DNA of 64,000 nucleotides from Platanthera guangdongensis (taxonomy: Eukaryota > Streptophyta > Magnoliopsida > Asparagales > Orchidaceae): NCBI GenBank assembly GCA_039583875.1, contig CM077165.1:65088757-65152756 (forward strand), in the 5' to 3' direction. A program made the position numbers and the translations under genes. Each line of letters opens with the position of its first letter. Position 1 is the stretch's first letter. Shown here one piece after another: positions 32,523 to 43,390 of this stretch. The notes under the pieces are model-generated. The model made no database searches. It was not told where the DNA came from and was given only the letters and a program-made list of their open reading frames with translations.

Positions 32523-35505
32523 TTGCAGATAAAGACCTATCCTACCATACAGGATAAGTGGTATTTGGAAAGTTGGTGTTCCAAGCACATGACAGGAAAC
32601 AAGGCCAATCTAAGTAACTATAAGGCAAAGCTAGGTCCAAAGGTTATATTTGGCGACTCAAGCTTTGGTCAGATAGAAGGCTATGGAGAATTTACACTTG
32701 GAGTTGTCACTTTCAGGAAAGTGGCATATGTAAGTGGGCTGAAACATAACTTGATATCCATAGGACAGATGTGTGATGCAGGTTATGAGGTATGTTTTAC
32801 TGAATCTAAATGCAATATTTCTCTAAACAGCATTACTGTGTTATCAGGTATAAGGTTAGGCAATATCTATTTAGTTGATTTTAATTCTGCCTGTTCAGAA
32901 ATCTGTTTATTTAATCAGGTTAGCAATAATAATACTTTGTGGCATAAAAGGCTAGGACATGTAAATCTAAGAAACATTGCTAGGTTATCTAGGGACAACC
33001 TTGTTAGAGGATTGCCCTCTTGCCCCTACAAGAAGGACAGCCTTTGCAAGGCTTGTCAAAAAGGCAAGCAAACTAAAAATAGTTTTAAATCAGTTAATAA
33101 GAGTGATTCACCTAGGATTTTGTTTCTGTTTCACTTGGACCTTTTTGGACCAATTGTTGTAAAAAGCTTGGGAGGGAAGTCCGATACTTTAGTTATTGTC
33201 GATGACTTCTCTAGGTTCTCTTGGGTTTTCTTCTTGAGAAACAAGTCTGATAATTTCAAAGTTCTTACAGACTTTCTAAAATGCATAAAGATTGAGTACT
33301 CTACTCCAGTTGCATTGATCAGAAGTGATCATGGCACTGAGTTTGAATCTCTTCCTATGCAAGAATTCTGTGAGAAAGAAGGTATTAAGCACTGCTTCTC
33401 TGCTCCCAGAACTACTCAACAAAATGGGGTAGTTGAAAGGAAAAACAGAACACTTATTGAAACTGCAGGTACATTGCTTACTTATGCTCACATGCCTCTA
33501 TCCTAATGGGCAGAAGCTGTAAGCACAACAAATTATGTCCTGAATAGAAGTTTGATACACAAACTTAAAGGCAAGACTCCCTATGAACTACTCAAAGGGA
33601 AGAAACCTAAAATAGACTACATTAGAATTTTTGGTTGTATCTGTTATATACATAATAACAACAAAGATTATCTTAGAAAGTTTGAAGCCAAAGCTACAAT
33701 GGGAATCTTTCGAGGATATTCCCAAGTTAGCAAGGCATATAGGGTTCTCAATAAATCTTCCTTGAAAATTGAACAGTCAATACATGTTACATTTGATGAA
33801 GCTAATATGTTTTACAAGGAGAAGGAATCTTCTACCAGTGATCATCTACAGGTACCAAGTCTATGTAAAAAGCTGGATGACTTAAATCTCACCCAGAAGG
33901 TGATATCTCATCCCTCACCGCAAGCAAATGAAGACAGTGAAGAAGACTCTATGGAAGAAACTGAACTTCCTCCAACAGCATAAGTAATTCCACAAGAGTA
34001 ATTCACTCCAATTGTTATTGTTGAACCAACTTCACCATCTGATTTTGTCACGCTTAGGGATCACCCTAGATCCCAAGTAATTGGAGACATATCAGTAGGT
34101 GTACAGACAAGGCATCAACTCAACCATGATGTGATGCATGCCTGTTTTCTCTCTCAAATTGAGCCTCAATCCATAACTGATGCTGAGCAAGATCCCCATT
34201 AGATCATTGCAATGCAAGAGAAACTAAATCAATTTGAAAGATGTAGAGTTTGGGACTTGGTTCCAAGGCCTAAAGGCTATCCAGTAATTGGAACTAAGTG
34301 GGTTTTCAGCAATAAGCTTGATGTCCAAGGTGTGATTTTGAGGAAGAAAGCTAGGCTTGTTGCTCAAGGATATTGGCAAGAGGAAGGAATTGACTATGAT
34401 CAGACCTTTGCTCCAGTTGCCAGGCTAGAACCTATTAGGATTTTTCTGGCCTATGCTGCATTCAAAAAGTTTATAGTTTATCAGATGGATGTCAAGAGTG
34501 CTTTTCTAAATGGAATACTACAAGAAGAGGTTTATGTAGAACAACCTCCAGGTTTTATTTCTCCAACTTCCCCCTCTCATGTTTTCAAACTGCATAAGGC
34601 TCTCTATGGTTTAAAGCAAGCTCCAAGAGCTTGGTATGAGACCTTAGCCAGCTTTCTTTTAGGGCATGGTTTTTCTAGAGGCATGGTAGATAATACCCTT
34701 TTTAGAAAATTGTATCATGATAAAATTTTATTTGTACAAATATATGTAGATTATATTATATTTGGTTCTACTGATCCCAAATTATGCAAGAGATTTTCTA
34801 ATCTAATGCATTCCAAATTTGAGATGAGCAGCATGAGAGAGTTATCTTTTTTCCTTGGTCTCCAAGTGAAACAATCTCCTGATGGTATCTTCATTTCCCA
34901 ATCTAAATATGCTAATGAGCTTATTAAGAAGTTTGGGATGGCTGATGCATCTTCTCTGAAGACTCCCATGACTGCCAATGCTGTATTAGACACTGATGAA
35001 CATGGAAAACATGTTGATCAGACCAGGTATAGGGCCATTGTTGGATCCCTACTATATCTAACAGCAAGCAAACCAGATATCATGTTTGGTACATGTTTAT
35101 GTGCTAGGTTCCAGGTGAACCCTAAAGAATCTCATCTTATTTTGATAAAAAGGATTTTAAGATATATAAAGGGTTGTCTAATCTAGGACTCTGGTATCCC
35201 ACAGAGTTAGTATTTGAGTTCACTGGATTTTTAGATGCTGACTATGCTGGATGCAGAGTGGACGGAAAGAGCACTTCAGGAACTTGCCAGTTCTTGGGTG
35301 ATAGACTTGTGTCCTGGTTTTGCAAGAAGCAAACCTCTGAATCAACATCTACCGCTGAAGCTGAATATATGGCTGCTGGCAGTTGCTGTTCACGGATATT
35401 ATGGATACAAAACCAACTCTTAGATTATGGTTTCAATCTAAATAATTCAACCATGTTTTGTGATTATACTAGTGCTATATCTATAACACATAATCCAGTG
35501 CATCA
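32523..35505 (+). pseudogene. Copia B pol: protease, integrase, RT, start of RNase H
   Basis: One frame from 32523 to about 35170, with stops at 33504, 33981, about 33999 and 34200, then a frameshift near 35170. Protease: WYLESWCSKHMTG at about 32560, where family members have D-S-G; here it is E-S-W, so it is expected to be dead. Integrase: zinc residues H...H and CKACQKGK, core HLDLFGP, SDHGTEF and NGVVERKNRT (D, D, E all present). [24 protein letters not shown], and [10 protein letters not shown] where YVDD is expected (second Asp lost). RNase H: LDADYAGCRVDGKSTSG, AEAEYMAAGSC, ending in NPVHH at the F insertion. Confidence 0.93.
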
Positions 35506-37509
35506 TGAAAGTGCAGGTTAGATCTGATATACTCTAGAGGGGGGGGGGGGGTGAATAGAGTATGGTGCTTGCTAAAAACTTTTTACAACTCTTGTTGTAT
35601 TCCTAAGTGAACAGGGAAGCAAATGAAATACAGCAAACACATCAACTATCTAATTACAAAGCAATCACAGAATAATCATAAACCACGGCCAGAAAACAAA
35701 AGAAAATAAGCAACCAGATTACACAAGGAGCTATAGTGATTCCCCAACCAATCTAGGTACATCCACTCTTCTACCACCCTAGGTAGGAATCCACTGCAGG
35801 ATGAGTTGATCAGGTGTCCTAGGCACCAATGGTTTTAATCAGGTCCCCAAAAACTAAACCCTCAAGTCTTTTGGAAGGAGACTTGCAACCAGAATAATTT
35901 TGAAGGGATTTAAAACCCTGTACATGAATTAGAGAGAGGGTGATAGTGCCTTCTCTGTCAACAGTCAGAGAGAAGACTTGTGGATTGATGTAGCAGATCT
36001 TGCTCCCCCTGAGATCTTGAATTGGTCAGGAATGATGGAGCACTGCTTCAGGGTGATAGCCCTTCAATGACCTAGAATGCTTGGACCAGAACTGCTTCAG
36101 GAACTTCTTTTGACTAATAAAGTTATGTTGTCCTTTGAAGTTGTCCTGAGAATAGAAATAAGAAGACTCTTGATTGAATTTTGGTTCTTCTTCTTCTTCT
36201 TCAAAAGTTCTCTGGTCAAGGCTGATTGCAGTCAAGAACTTTAGATTTCAGAATGTTTTGTTCTTCTGCAGCTTCAGAGTGTCTGTCAGATTGTTTTCTA
36301 TACTGTGATTATTGAACTCTATCACTGCTTGATTCTGTTCTCTTACTGTGTCACTATTTTTTTTTGTATCTATTTTTCTCTTGTGTTTATCACTGACTGA
36401 GGAATATTCAAACTTTTTGAATGTCGAGGAGTAATTACAGTTGGCCTTGGAAAGAATCAGCAATCAATGACTTTCCTAACTGTCACATGGAAAAACGTCA
36501 TGTGATCGTCCATAGTCAATGCACGTTCTAACGGTAACATTCCGAGAAGATCTGGCATTAAATATTCAGGAATAAGCGCCAAGAAACGGAATGAGAACCT
36601 TGAAGTTAAACCTAATCTTGATTCGTCGAACAAAGAACACAATTCATCGAGCTGAACTTACGTTCGTCGAGCTGAGTTTGAGTTCGTCGAGCTGAGCTTG
36701 ATAGAGTTCGTCGACCAGACAATCTTCATTCATCCGATAGACAGTCTTCATTCGTCGAGCTAAGAATCAAATTCGTCGACCTAAGAAAAGTTCTGGACTT
36801 AGAAAAAATACTTTGCATCTGCTGAAATGTTGTGTCGACATAAATTGGTGTCGACAGATTGATCTTGGTGTCGACACAAATCCTCTGGTGTCGACATAAG
36901 CTGGTGTCGACTGAAATCCTGGTGTCGACATAAGCTGGTGTCGACTGAAATCCTTGTGTCGACATAAGCTGGTGTCGACATAGATCATCTGGTGTCGACA
37001 CAAACCCTAAGTGTCGACACAGATTCTCTGAGTCCAGAAATCGTCGAGTAAAGTATAGCATCCGTCGACCTGAGAAACTGACTTCGTCGACCTAAGAAGC
37101 TGTGAACTTGAGGTCCAAGTTCATCGAGCTCAGAATATAATTCGTCTACTGAAGCATGAAGCTGGACTTAGAAAAGTTTGAAGTTCTCCTGACTTTGGCT
37201 TGATGTAGAAACTGAGTTTTCATCGAACAGAGAACATAGATCGTCGGGCTCAGCACTAAGAATTGTCTCACGATCGTCAAGCACAAAACTCCTTTCGTCG
37301 AGCTGAGTTCGATGAACGTCGAACTCACTTTACTTAGTCTTGAAAACTTGTGAGTTTGGAGTCTCTGAGGGTCTTGTTGAAAGCTGGTCCATCTAGAGTT
37401 GAGCCCAGGGACTTAACCTAGACTCTAGGACACAAATTGACCCTGGCTATACATGATGGGTCACATCCTAAGTCAGTGAACCTAGCCCAAATCAACTAGG
37501 GATCCAACA
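35506..37509 (-). mobile_element. Solo LTR F (copia, related to the 3' LTR of G)
   Basis: A single 2004-bp LTR flanked by CATCA (35501-35505 and 37510-37514). On the minus strand it starts TGTTGGATCCC and ends GCACTTTCA. It contains the C-tract/CTCTAG signature (35533-35552), conserved block (35732-35767), a GTGTCGACAC-type array (36829-37022) and TTCGTCGAGCTGAG words (36625-36790 and 37038-37325). No internal region is present, so it is the product of LTR-LTR recombination. It splits B's RNase H, whose frame is continuous across the site. Confidence 0.93.
36829..37022. repeat. Word array in solo LTR F
   Basis: About 11 GTGTCGACA words alternating with GGTGTCGACTGAAATCC-type units, roughly every 18-22 bp. 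Confidence 0.8.
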
Positions 37510-37514
37510 CATCA

Positions 37515-37695
37515 TTCTAAAACAAAGCATATAGATATAAGACATCATTTCATTAGAGATAATATAGAAAAAAAAATTAATCTAGACTTTATCTCCACTG
37601 ATTTTCAAAGAGCAGATATTTTCACCAAACCCCTTAATGAAAAGAAGCACCTGTTCTTCCTGAATAAGCTTGGAATGATCAATAGGAAGGATTAA
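37515..37695 (+). pseudogene. Copia B pol, RNase H C-terminus
   Basis: After solo LTR F the RNase H frame resumes with SKTKHIDIRHHFIRDN, then DFISTDFQRADIFTKPLNE, and ends LGMINRKD and TAA at 37693. This is the standard copia C-terminus (TKHID/EI...ADIFTKPL). The frame is continuous with 35505 once F and one CATCA copy are set aside. Confidence 0.92.
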
Positions 37696-38100
37696 TTTAA
37701 TTTTTTGTCTTCTATTTTTGGATCTGTTCCTAAATCGTCGAACGAAGATCGACGATCTTCGAATAGCTCTTGAGCTAAATCATCGAACTATGTTTGACGA
37801 TAGCTCTGTGTGAAGATAAAAATCGTCGACCTGAGATCGATGACTTTGCTTCAGTTAATTGATCGTCAAGCTGTGCTCGACTATCAATTTCCGACTGAGA
37901 TCAGAGACCAAAGATATTATTTGTTTTTAAATTAATCTTTTACCTAAGATCGACGTTTTTGTTTTTATCGTCGAACAGAGATCGTCTTTTCATATTCCAA
38001 AAACCATTATGTAGGTTTCTCTTCGCTCTCTGTCCCGCGTTTTCATATTTTATTTTCCCTTTGCCCTTGATCTATTCTCTCTTAAGTCTACAGATCTTCC
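37696..38100 (+). other. Copia B spacer between pol and second ORF
   Basis: A 400-bp non-coding region with repeated TCGTCGAAC and GATCGACGAT words (37733-37990) followed by a pyrimidine-rich stretch (38000-38100) that could serve as a splice acceptor for a second-ORF transcript. The splicing idea is inference from known Sirevirus env-like transcripts. Confidence 0.5.
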
Positions 38101-38630
38101 ATGATGATTTCTACGGCGGCTCTTACAAAGATGAAGTTCGACACTGGTTTCCACGTCGACTCTGAATCGATCAGTCACTGTGATCCTATCTTTCAATTGA
38201 TCATATTTTTCACAAAATGTTACATCTATGTGATGATCATGGTCTGAAGAAGTTCATGTCTACACGGATCAAACTATCTGTTGCTGAGATCAAAGAATGG
38301 GTTTACTCGTCCTCAACAAATGACTACTCCCTTTCTGCTACCCTTTCTGCTTCCTCTTTCCCTTCTTTATCTAGGGGCCTTCTTCCAGTTTACACAGAAA
38401 CCAGGCATGGGGAGGTGTCCAATGAAGATGCAGCAGGTTCAGCCTCAGCAGACCTTCAAGCTCAGTCTCCTCCAGCAGTACAGGAAGAAGAAGTGTTTCA
38501 GAAATTTTGTGCAGATATAGATGACCAATGTAGCTGCAGCAGTTCCAGCAGCAGCAGCAATTCCAGAAACAATAGAAGCAAATACTCCAGTTTTTTATTG
38601 TTTTTTATTTTATTTGTGTTAAGTAAATAG
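38101..38630 (+). pseudogene. Copia B second ORF, remnant with large internal deletion
   Basis: Starts MMISTAALTKMKFDTG at 38101, similar in placement and character to the K second ORF start (MAPKTNSGFSVDLESCG). After about 75 residues it jumps to a Gln/Ser-rich tail with LSRGLLPVYTETRHG, which matches RGLAPVCTETR in the G second ORF (63626-63970). The middle of the protein is therefore missing, and stops and frame changes are present. The function of this ORF class is not known to me; it occupies the position of the env-like gene of Sireviruses but shows no signal peptide or membrane segment here. Confidence 0.65.
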
Positions 38631-38643
38631 TGTCCTCACCCAA

Positions 38644-38655
38644 ATAGGGGGAGAT
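38644..38655 (+). promoter_or_regulatory. Polypurine tract of copia B
   Basis: AATAGGGGGAGAT directly before the 3' LTR. Confidence 0.88.
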
Positions 38656-40433
38656 TGTTGGAACCCTAGTTCTTATTTGGGTAAGGATCACTATTAGGTT
38701 TGCTTAAACTGACCCAAAATGTATAGTCATGGTCATAGGTTTATTTCTTTAGTCTAGGCCAAGAGTCAACATCATATGGATCAGCCTACAACAGCCTGTC
38801 AGAGACTCAAGCAATTGTGTCGACACAGACAATATCAGTCGACACCAGAAGAAGTTGTGTCGTCACAGACAATATCAGTCGACACCAAAATCAATTGTGT
38901 CGACACACAGAAAAGCTGTGTCGACCCCAGTAGCAGAATTGTGTCGACACACAGAAAGGCTGTGTCAACACCCAGAAGATTTGTGTCAACACATAGACTA
39001 TCAGTCGACACATATAATATTAGTCGACAATAGCTCAGTCGACACAAGAAGGATTTTTGTCGACACAGTTCACAGATTATTAGTCAACAGTATCAGTCGA
39101 CACCAGAAGGACTTGTGTCGACACCCAGAACCATCTGTCGACACAGTTCACAGAAGCTGTTTAAGAAGGATATGTGAAATTCTCAAATCGACGAACCAAA
39201 TTCTCAGCTCGACGATTCCCATTCTCAGCTCGACGATCGTGGATCTCCCATCGACGATCTCAGAGTCCTCTACTCTGAACTAAGCTCGATGTTCTACGAG
39301 CTCAGGTCGACGATCTTGTGCTTCTCAGCAGTTATCTCAGATCTACGATTGTTTCTCACAGGTCGACGATCTCTTAACCCAGTTCGACGATCTCTGAGCC
39401 AAGCTCTGTGATCTTTGTCTGCCTTCAGTTATCAGTTCTCTCAGTTCGGTCAGAAGTATTTATTTTGGTTATTATAAATCATTTTAAGGCAAATATATTC
39501 TGATAATTAATGCTGACATTCTCAAGGCTGATAGTCGTATCTCATAAAGCATTAATTATGGTATTCACAGAATATTTTGTGAAGACAGTAATGGAAGTGC
39601 ATTTATGATTGCCAGCCTTTCTACCCATTTGGGATCATAAATTCTTGCAGAGAATTAAGTACTGTCTGTGAATTCACATTCATGTCGTTAGTCATTCCAA
39701 AAATATACAGAGAACTTAAAAAACAGAGACAACGAGAATCACAGACAGTCAGTTAGAAATTCAATCCTTTTGCTCTCAAGGTTTCTTGTTTTACCAAAAA
39801 CAAGGAAGAAGAAGAACTTCACAATTATCTCTAGTCTTCTTCCTTCATCAGGCTTCAACGATCAACAGAGAGCTTGAATCAATATCAATCTAAAGACCTA
39901 CACCCTGGACAAAGCTTCCTTCTTCTTGAAACTACTCAATATCTCAGGGGGAGCTTTGGCATCATCAAATCCACATAGTCTTCTCATTGTGTTTAAGAAA
40001 GAGAAGACTGTCATCTATTTTTTCTTTAACCTCTCTTGTATAGGGTTCTTACTCCCTTAAAAGTAAACTCCTTGGTAATAGGGCACCTGATAAAAAACCT
40101 ATTGGTTTTTAGGCACCTGATCAAAATCCTGAAGGGTTTCTAGATCTACCTGAAGCAGATCTTGTCGTGATAGGGCACCTGATCAAAAACCTAAGTGCAT
40201 TCCTACCAGGGTGGTTGAAGAGTGGATGTACCCAGATTTGGGGATCCACTATAAAATTTCTTGTGTCATCTGGATTGCATTGTGTTTTCTTTGTGCATTG
40301 TGCTGTGATAGTTTCTTGCTTTTACCTTTTTCATATAAGTACCTATATTTTAATTCCGCAATATATCTAAACAATTTTTTTATATTCTATTCACCCCCCC
40401 TCTAGAGTAAATTGTATCTATCCTTCACTTTCA
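38656..40433 (+). repeat. 3' LTR of copia B
   Basis: A 1778-bp LTR, partner of 11006-12768. It starts directly after the polypurine tract AGGGGGAGAT and ends TTTCA before the TAGTG duplication. It carries the same word array (38815-39145) and the conserved block at 40221-40256. Confidence 0.93.
38815..39145. repeat. GTGTCGACAC array in the B 3' LTR
   Basis: Same array as at 11165-11480, with a few point changes in the CpG (for example GTCGTCAC and GTCAACAC) and one extra copy. Confidence 0.85.
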
Positions 40434-41822
40434 TAGTGGTTCCCTGAGTTGGCTACGTCCACTGTCCCGCCTCGCCTATCTACCACAAAGGGCAGATTTA
40501 GCTACTTCACCAAACTAAGATTTCGTCAAATCTTAAACCTCTGAGCCACAACTCCTACAACTCATAGACGACGCTCCTACCACTCGAGGAACAACCTCTC
40601 CCACAAACCAGATCTACAAACTCGATCCACAAGAGAATCTACTCTCTCGATCCACAAATGGATCTACTAACTCGGAGATAAATCAACTACAATATTACAA
40701 CAATAAACATGATTGCAAGTCTTTGATCCGACTTCTTTGAAAGGGTTAAACTAGAAACTCGGAGAACTCAGAAACTTGAAATCTTTTGGATCTTGAATCT
40801 TGAACCTTCGATCTTCAAATAACTAGGATAGGAGTAGATTAGATCTTGAGAGAAGACACGATCCAGTTGAAGAAGTCATCGAAGAAGAAGATTTTTCGAA
40901 GTCGGCGGATGATCAGAAGAAAATCTTGAACTATGGCGTGCGTGTGGCCGACAGGTTCTAATTATAGACGCTTTTTTTAAGAATCGAATAACAATTAGGT
41001 TAAGTTTAGTATTTTCAAAATCACCCTATCCTTTTTATAGAGAGATTCGAAATAACAACTATGAAAGATTTCCAAAAATGAACCCGAGAAATTACTGTGC
41101 ATGGCCGAAGGTTTCAACACAGAGAAATTTCAGAAAAATCGGCCTAAGTCAAATTCGGCGGAATTTGTCGAATATCAATTATGATACTCGCTGAGTTTAT
41201 AAGTGATATTTGTCGATTTTGCCTTAGCCAGAAATCCAGATTGGTCGGCATATGGCTCGACACATTAGGCGAGTATCTCCTGGGATACACTTCAAATTCA
41301 GCGAGTATCGCCAGTGATACTCGACAATTTCGGCGATTATCGCCAGAGATACTCGACAAATTTTCCTTGGTCGAATAATAGATTTTTAGAGAATTTACCC
41401 TAAGTATATATGACAAATTCGACGGGTATCGGGAAGCATACACGACGAATTCGGCGAGTATCAAGGGGATACTCGACGAATTCGACGTGTATGACTAACC
41501 ATACCGTCGAATTTAACTTAGGTAAAATTGCACTTCTCCGAGTCTTGGTATTTGGCCTTCCTTGATCTTTCTCATGTACTTGGGATAGAAGTACAGCCCA
41601 ATGAGAGATTACACGTGAGTCAACACATTGGCCAACACAATGAAGAATTAGATTGTATAGTCTCGTGTTTACTGACCCACTGTAACCTGACATTGGTGTT
41701 TACATAGCAAAGTAAACCTCCAAGTACATATCTACAATATAGCATCAAATACAAACTCAATTCGACTTATCTTGACTGGTCCCTTCTTCAAATCAGGGTT
41801 TTTGTGGATACAATACCCAACA
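40434..41822 (-). repeat. 5' LTR of copia A, main piece (U3/R)
   Basis: This is the remainder of A's LTR. On the minus strand it starts TGTTGGGTATTG at 41822 and runs to 40434, where B is inserted (TSD TAGTG at 40434-40438). Together with 10886-11005 the LTR is about 1.5 kb. Between about 41145 and 41510 it carries repeated words of the type CGAGTATC and GATACTCG around CGACGAATTCG, so it has its own CpG-palindrome array. The conserved block AGTGG...GAACCACTATAAA of the other copia LTRs straddles the B insertion (40463-40434 then 11000). Confidence 0.8.
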
Positions 41823-42189
41823 CTACTCTCCTCCAACTGATGATGCAGGATCATACTCATCTCACCAAAAGAAGGATGTTCAAAGTGAAGAAGAGAGGTT
41901 GGATAGGAAAAGGAAGAGGACTGAAATTCAGAACATGACTGATAATGAGGTGTGGAGCCCAATATCTCAGAATATCATCTTATACATGTGGGAGAATTTT
42001 GGAAAGCTTAGCATTAATACTTCAAGGTAATATAGTTCTGTTGAGTAGGATAAGCTTGAGAAGCAGGAGATAATGAGGGGGATTCACAAGATGAATAATC
42101 CAAATGGACCTCCTCCTTCAAAGAATATCCCTAAGCCCCTGGTCTACATCCATAGGCAGAAGAGAAAGGTTGCAGAGGATAATTTTTGA
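41823..42189 (+). pseudogene. Copia C second ORF, C-terminal remnant
   Basis: The plus strand reads TDDAGSYSSHQKKDVQSEEE, then WSPISQNIILYMWENFGK, then PPSKNIPKPLVYIHRQKRK and TGA at 42187-42189, with two internal stops. It matches the C-terminus of D's second ORF (WSPTSRNIILTAW; PRKYFPKPYHYFERQK). The 5' side is cut by copia A at 41822. Confidence 0.75.
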
Positions 42190-42382
42190 GTGAAAGAAAG
42201 ACTTAGGAAAATAATAACTTTGGTTGGGATTTACTATTTATTTTTCCTAATGTAGAACTTTTTGATTATTGAACATTTATATAATCTAGAATGTCTTGAC
42301 CACTCAGTATTTCTATTTCATTATTACTTTTCTTATGCTTATTGTTATTTAAGGTACAAACTTCTTCAAATAATTAGAGATT
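42190..42382 (+). other. Copia C 3' untranslated region and decayed polypurine tract
   Basis: AT-rich non-coding sequence ending AATTAGAGAT, the position of the polypurine tract in related elements (AATAGGGGGAGAT); several purines have changed. Confidence 0.6.
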
Positions 42383-43390
42383 ATTGGGAATATTGTTCAC
42401 AAGATTCCTGATTTGAAGAAAGCCTCATGATGATAATAAACAAATTGTTTTTAAAAGCTTTGTTAGTTTTGATTTGACAGGTATAACAAAAATGCTTGGC
42501 CAATATAGTGTTAGGCTTATGGTGACCCAAACTGGGTTTTTCCCTTATAATCCCTCAAAGTGCCAAACTCATGTTGACCTATGATCTAACTTATATTAGA
42601 CTGGTTATTATCATGGGAAAAATCAATAGAGTTAAAGAAAATTCAAGGCAGAAGCAAAAATTGTTCTAAGTGAAATATCGTCTACATTAACTAGAAAATG
42701 ACGACTGCATAGGCTAGAAGCTAAGTGGTTTGTCAACTACATCAACTGAATGACTAAGGAAAAAGTTGACTGTATCAGCTAGAAGCTAAGTCATTATCGA
42801 CTACATCGACTACAAAGCTAAGTCATTTATCGACTATAAGGATAATGAATTTGTCGACTGCATTATCTTGATAGTTAAGACAAGTGTTGACTACATCAAC
42901 TGGAAGACTACATATTTTATCGCCTGCATCGGCCATACTGTGATAAAAGGATTTCTGCTAGACTAAATGCTTAAATGTTGGTTGTATTATGTTTTGTTCT
43001 TCAGATGTAACATTTCGACTATATAATATTTATAAGTGTGGAATGACTTTATCTACTACATCGACTAAAGTTGTACTTAAAATATTTTATCTTCCTAAAG
43101 CATGTTCTAACGACTTTCTAATGTGAACAAGCTATTGATTATGCATCTATTCAAAATGATTTGAATTCTGCTTTCTGCTGCAATAATCAAGGATCCTTTA
43201 GAGGAAAGGAATTACGCCCATTTTTTTAGAATCGTGCCATTTGAAGAACTTTTCTTAGAAAAAATTTCTTAACATTGAGGTTTTCTTATTCAAGCTTCAA
43301 GGCCGCTGCCGATCCAGACTTCTATATAAAAGGATGTGAAAATTGATCAAGGGTTCAAAAGATCTACACACACATACACACTAAGAATTT
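42383..43390 (+). repeat. 3' LTR of copia C, 5' portion, cut by K
   Basis: Starts TATTGGGAATATTG, a decayed TGTTGGGAATATTG. The first about 100 bp match solo LTR L (AAGATTCCTGATTT, then GATGATAATAAA-like). It has TCGACTACATCGACTA-type words (42670-42910). The LTR is interrupted by K somewhere near 43390; the exact junction and TSD cannot be fixed because K's other end is outside the window. Confidence 0.7.

Larger units (their letters stand above)
11006..40433 (+). mobile_element. Copia element B (Sirevirus-like), full length, carrying nested D and F
   Basis: The LTRs at 11006-12768 and 38656-40433 have TG...CA ends and a TAGTG duplication (11001-11005 and 40434-40438). Removing D (14391-31938) and F (35506-37509) leaves an element of about 9.9 kb: PBS, gag, pol, a shortened second ORF, polypurine tract. 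LTR starts differ at about 11 of 175 positions, more than the LTRs of D, which agrees with D being the younger insertion. Inactive: protease and RT active sites are mutated and there are many stops. Confidence 0.93.
1..41822 (-). mobile_element. Copia element A, interrupted; 3' part lies left of the window
   Basis: The visible pieces, read on the minus strand, are the 5' LTR (41822-40434, then 11005-10886), a primer-binding site at 10873-10883, a gag start at 10798, and gag continuing at 1784-1. Two younger insertions split it: GY1 (1785-10725) inside gag and B (11006-40433) inside the LTR. The LTR begins TGTTGGGTATTG (minus strand) and ends TTTCA. Pol and the 3' LTR must lie left of base 1. 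The right flank is the second ORF of another copia element (C), so A itself is nested. Its gag resembles that of D, which suggests a Sirevirus-like copia; that lineage is inferred. Confidence 0.85.

Noticed and set aside
35506..37509. F as a full element with internal region
   Set aside because: Only one LTR lies between the CATCA duplications and no PBS or coding sequence is present, so it is a solo LTR.
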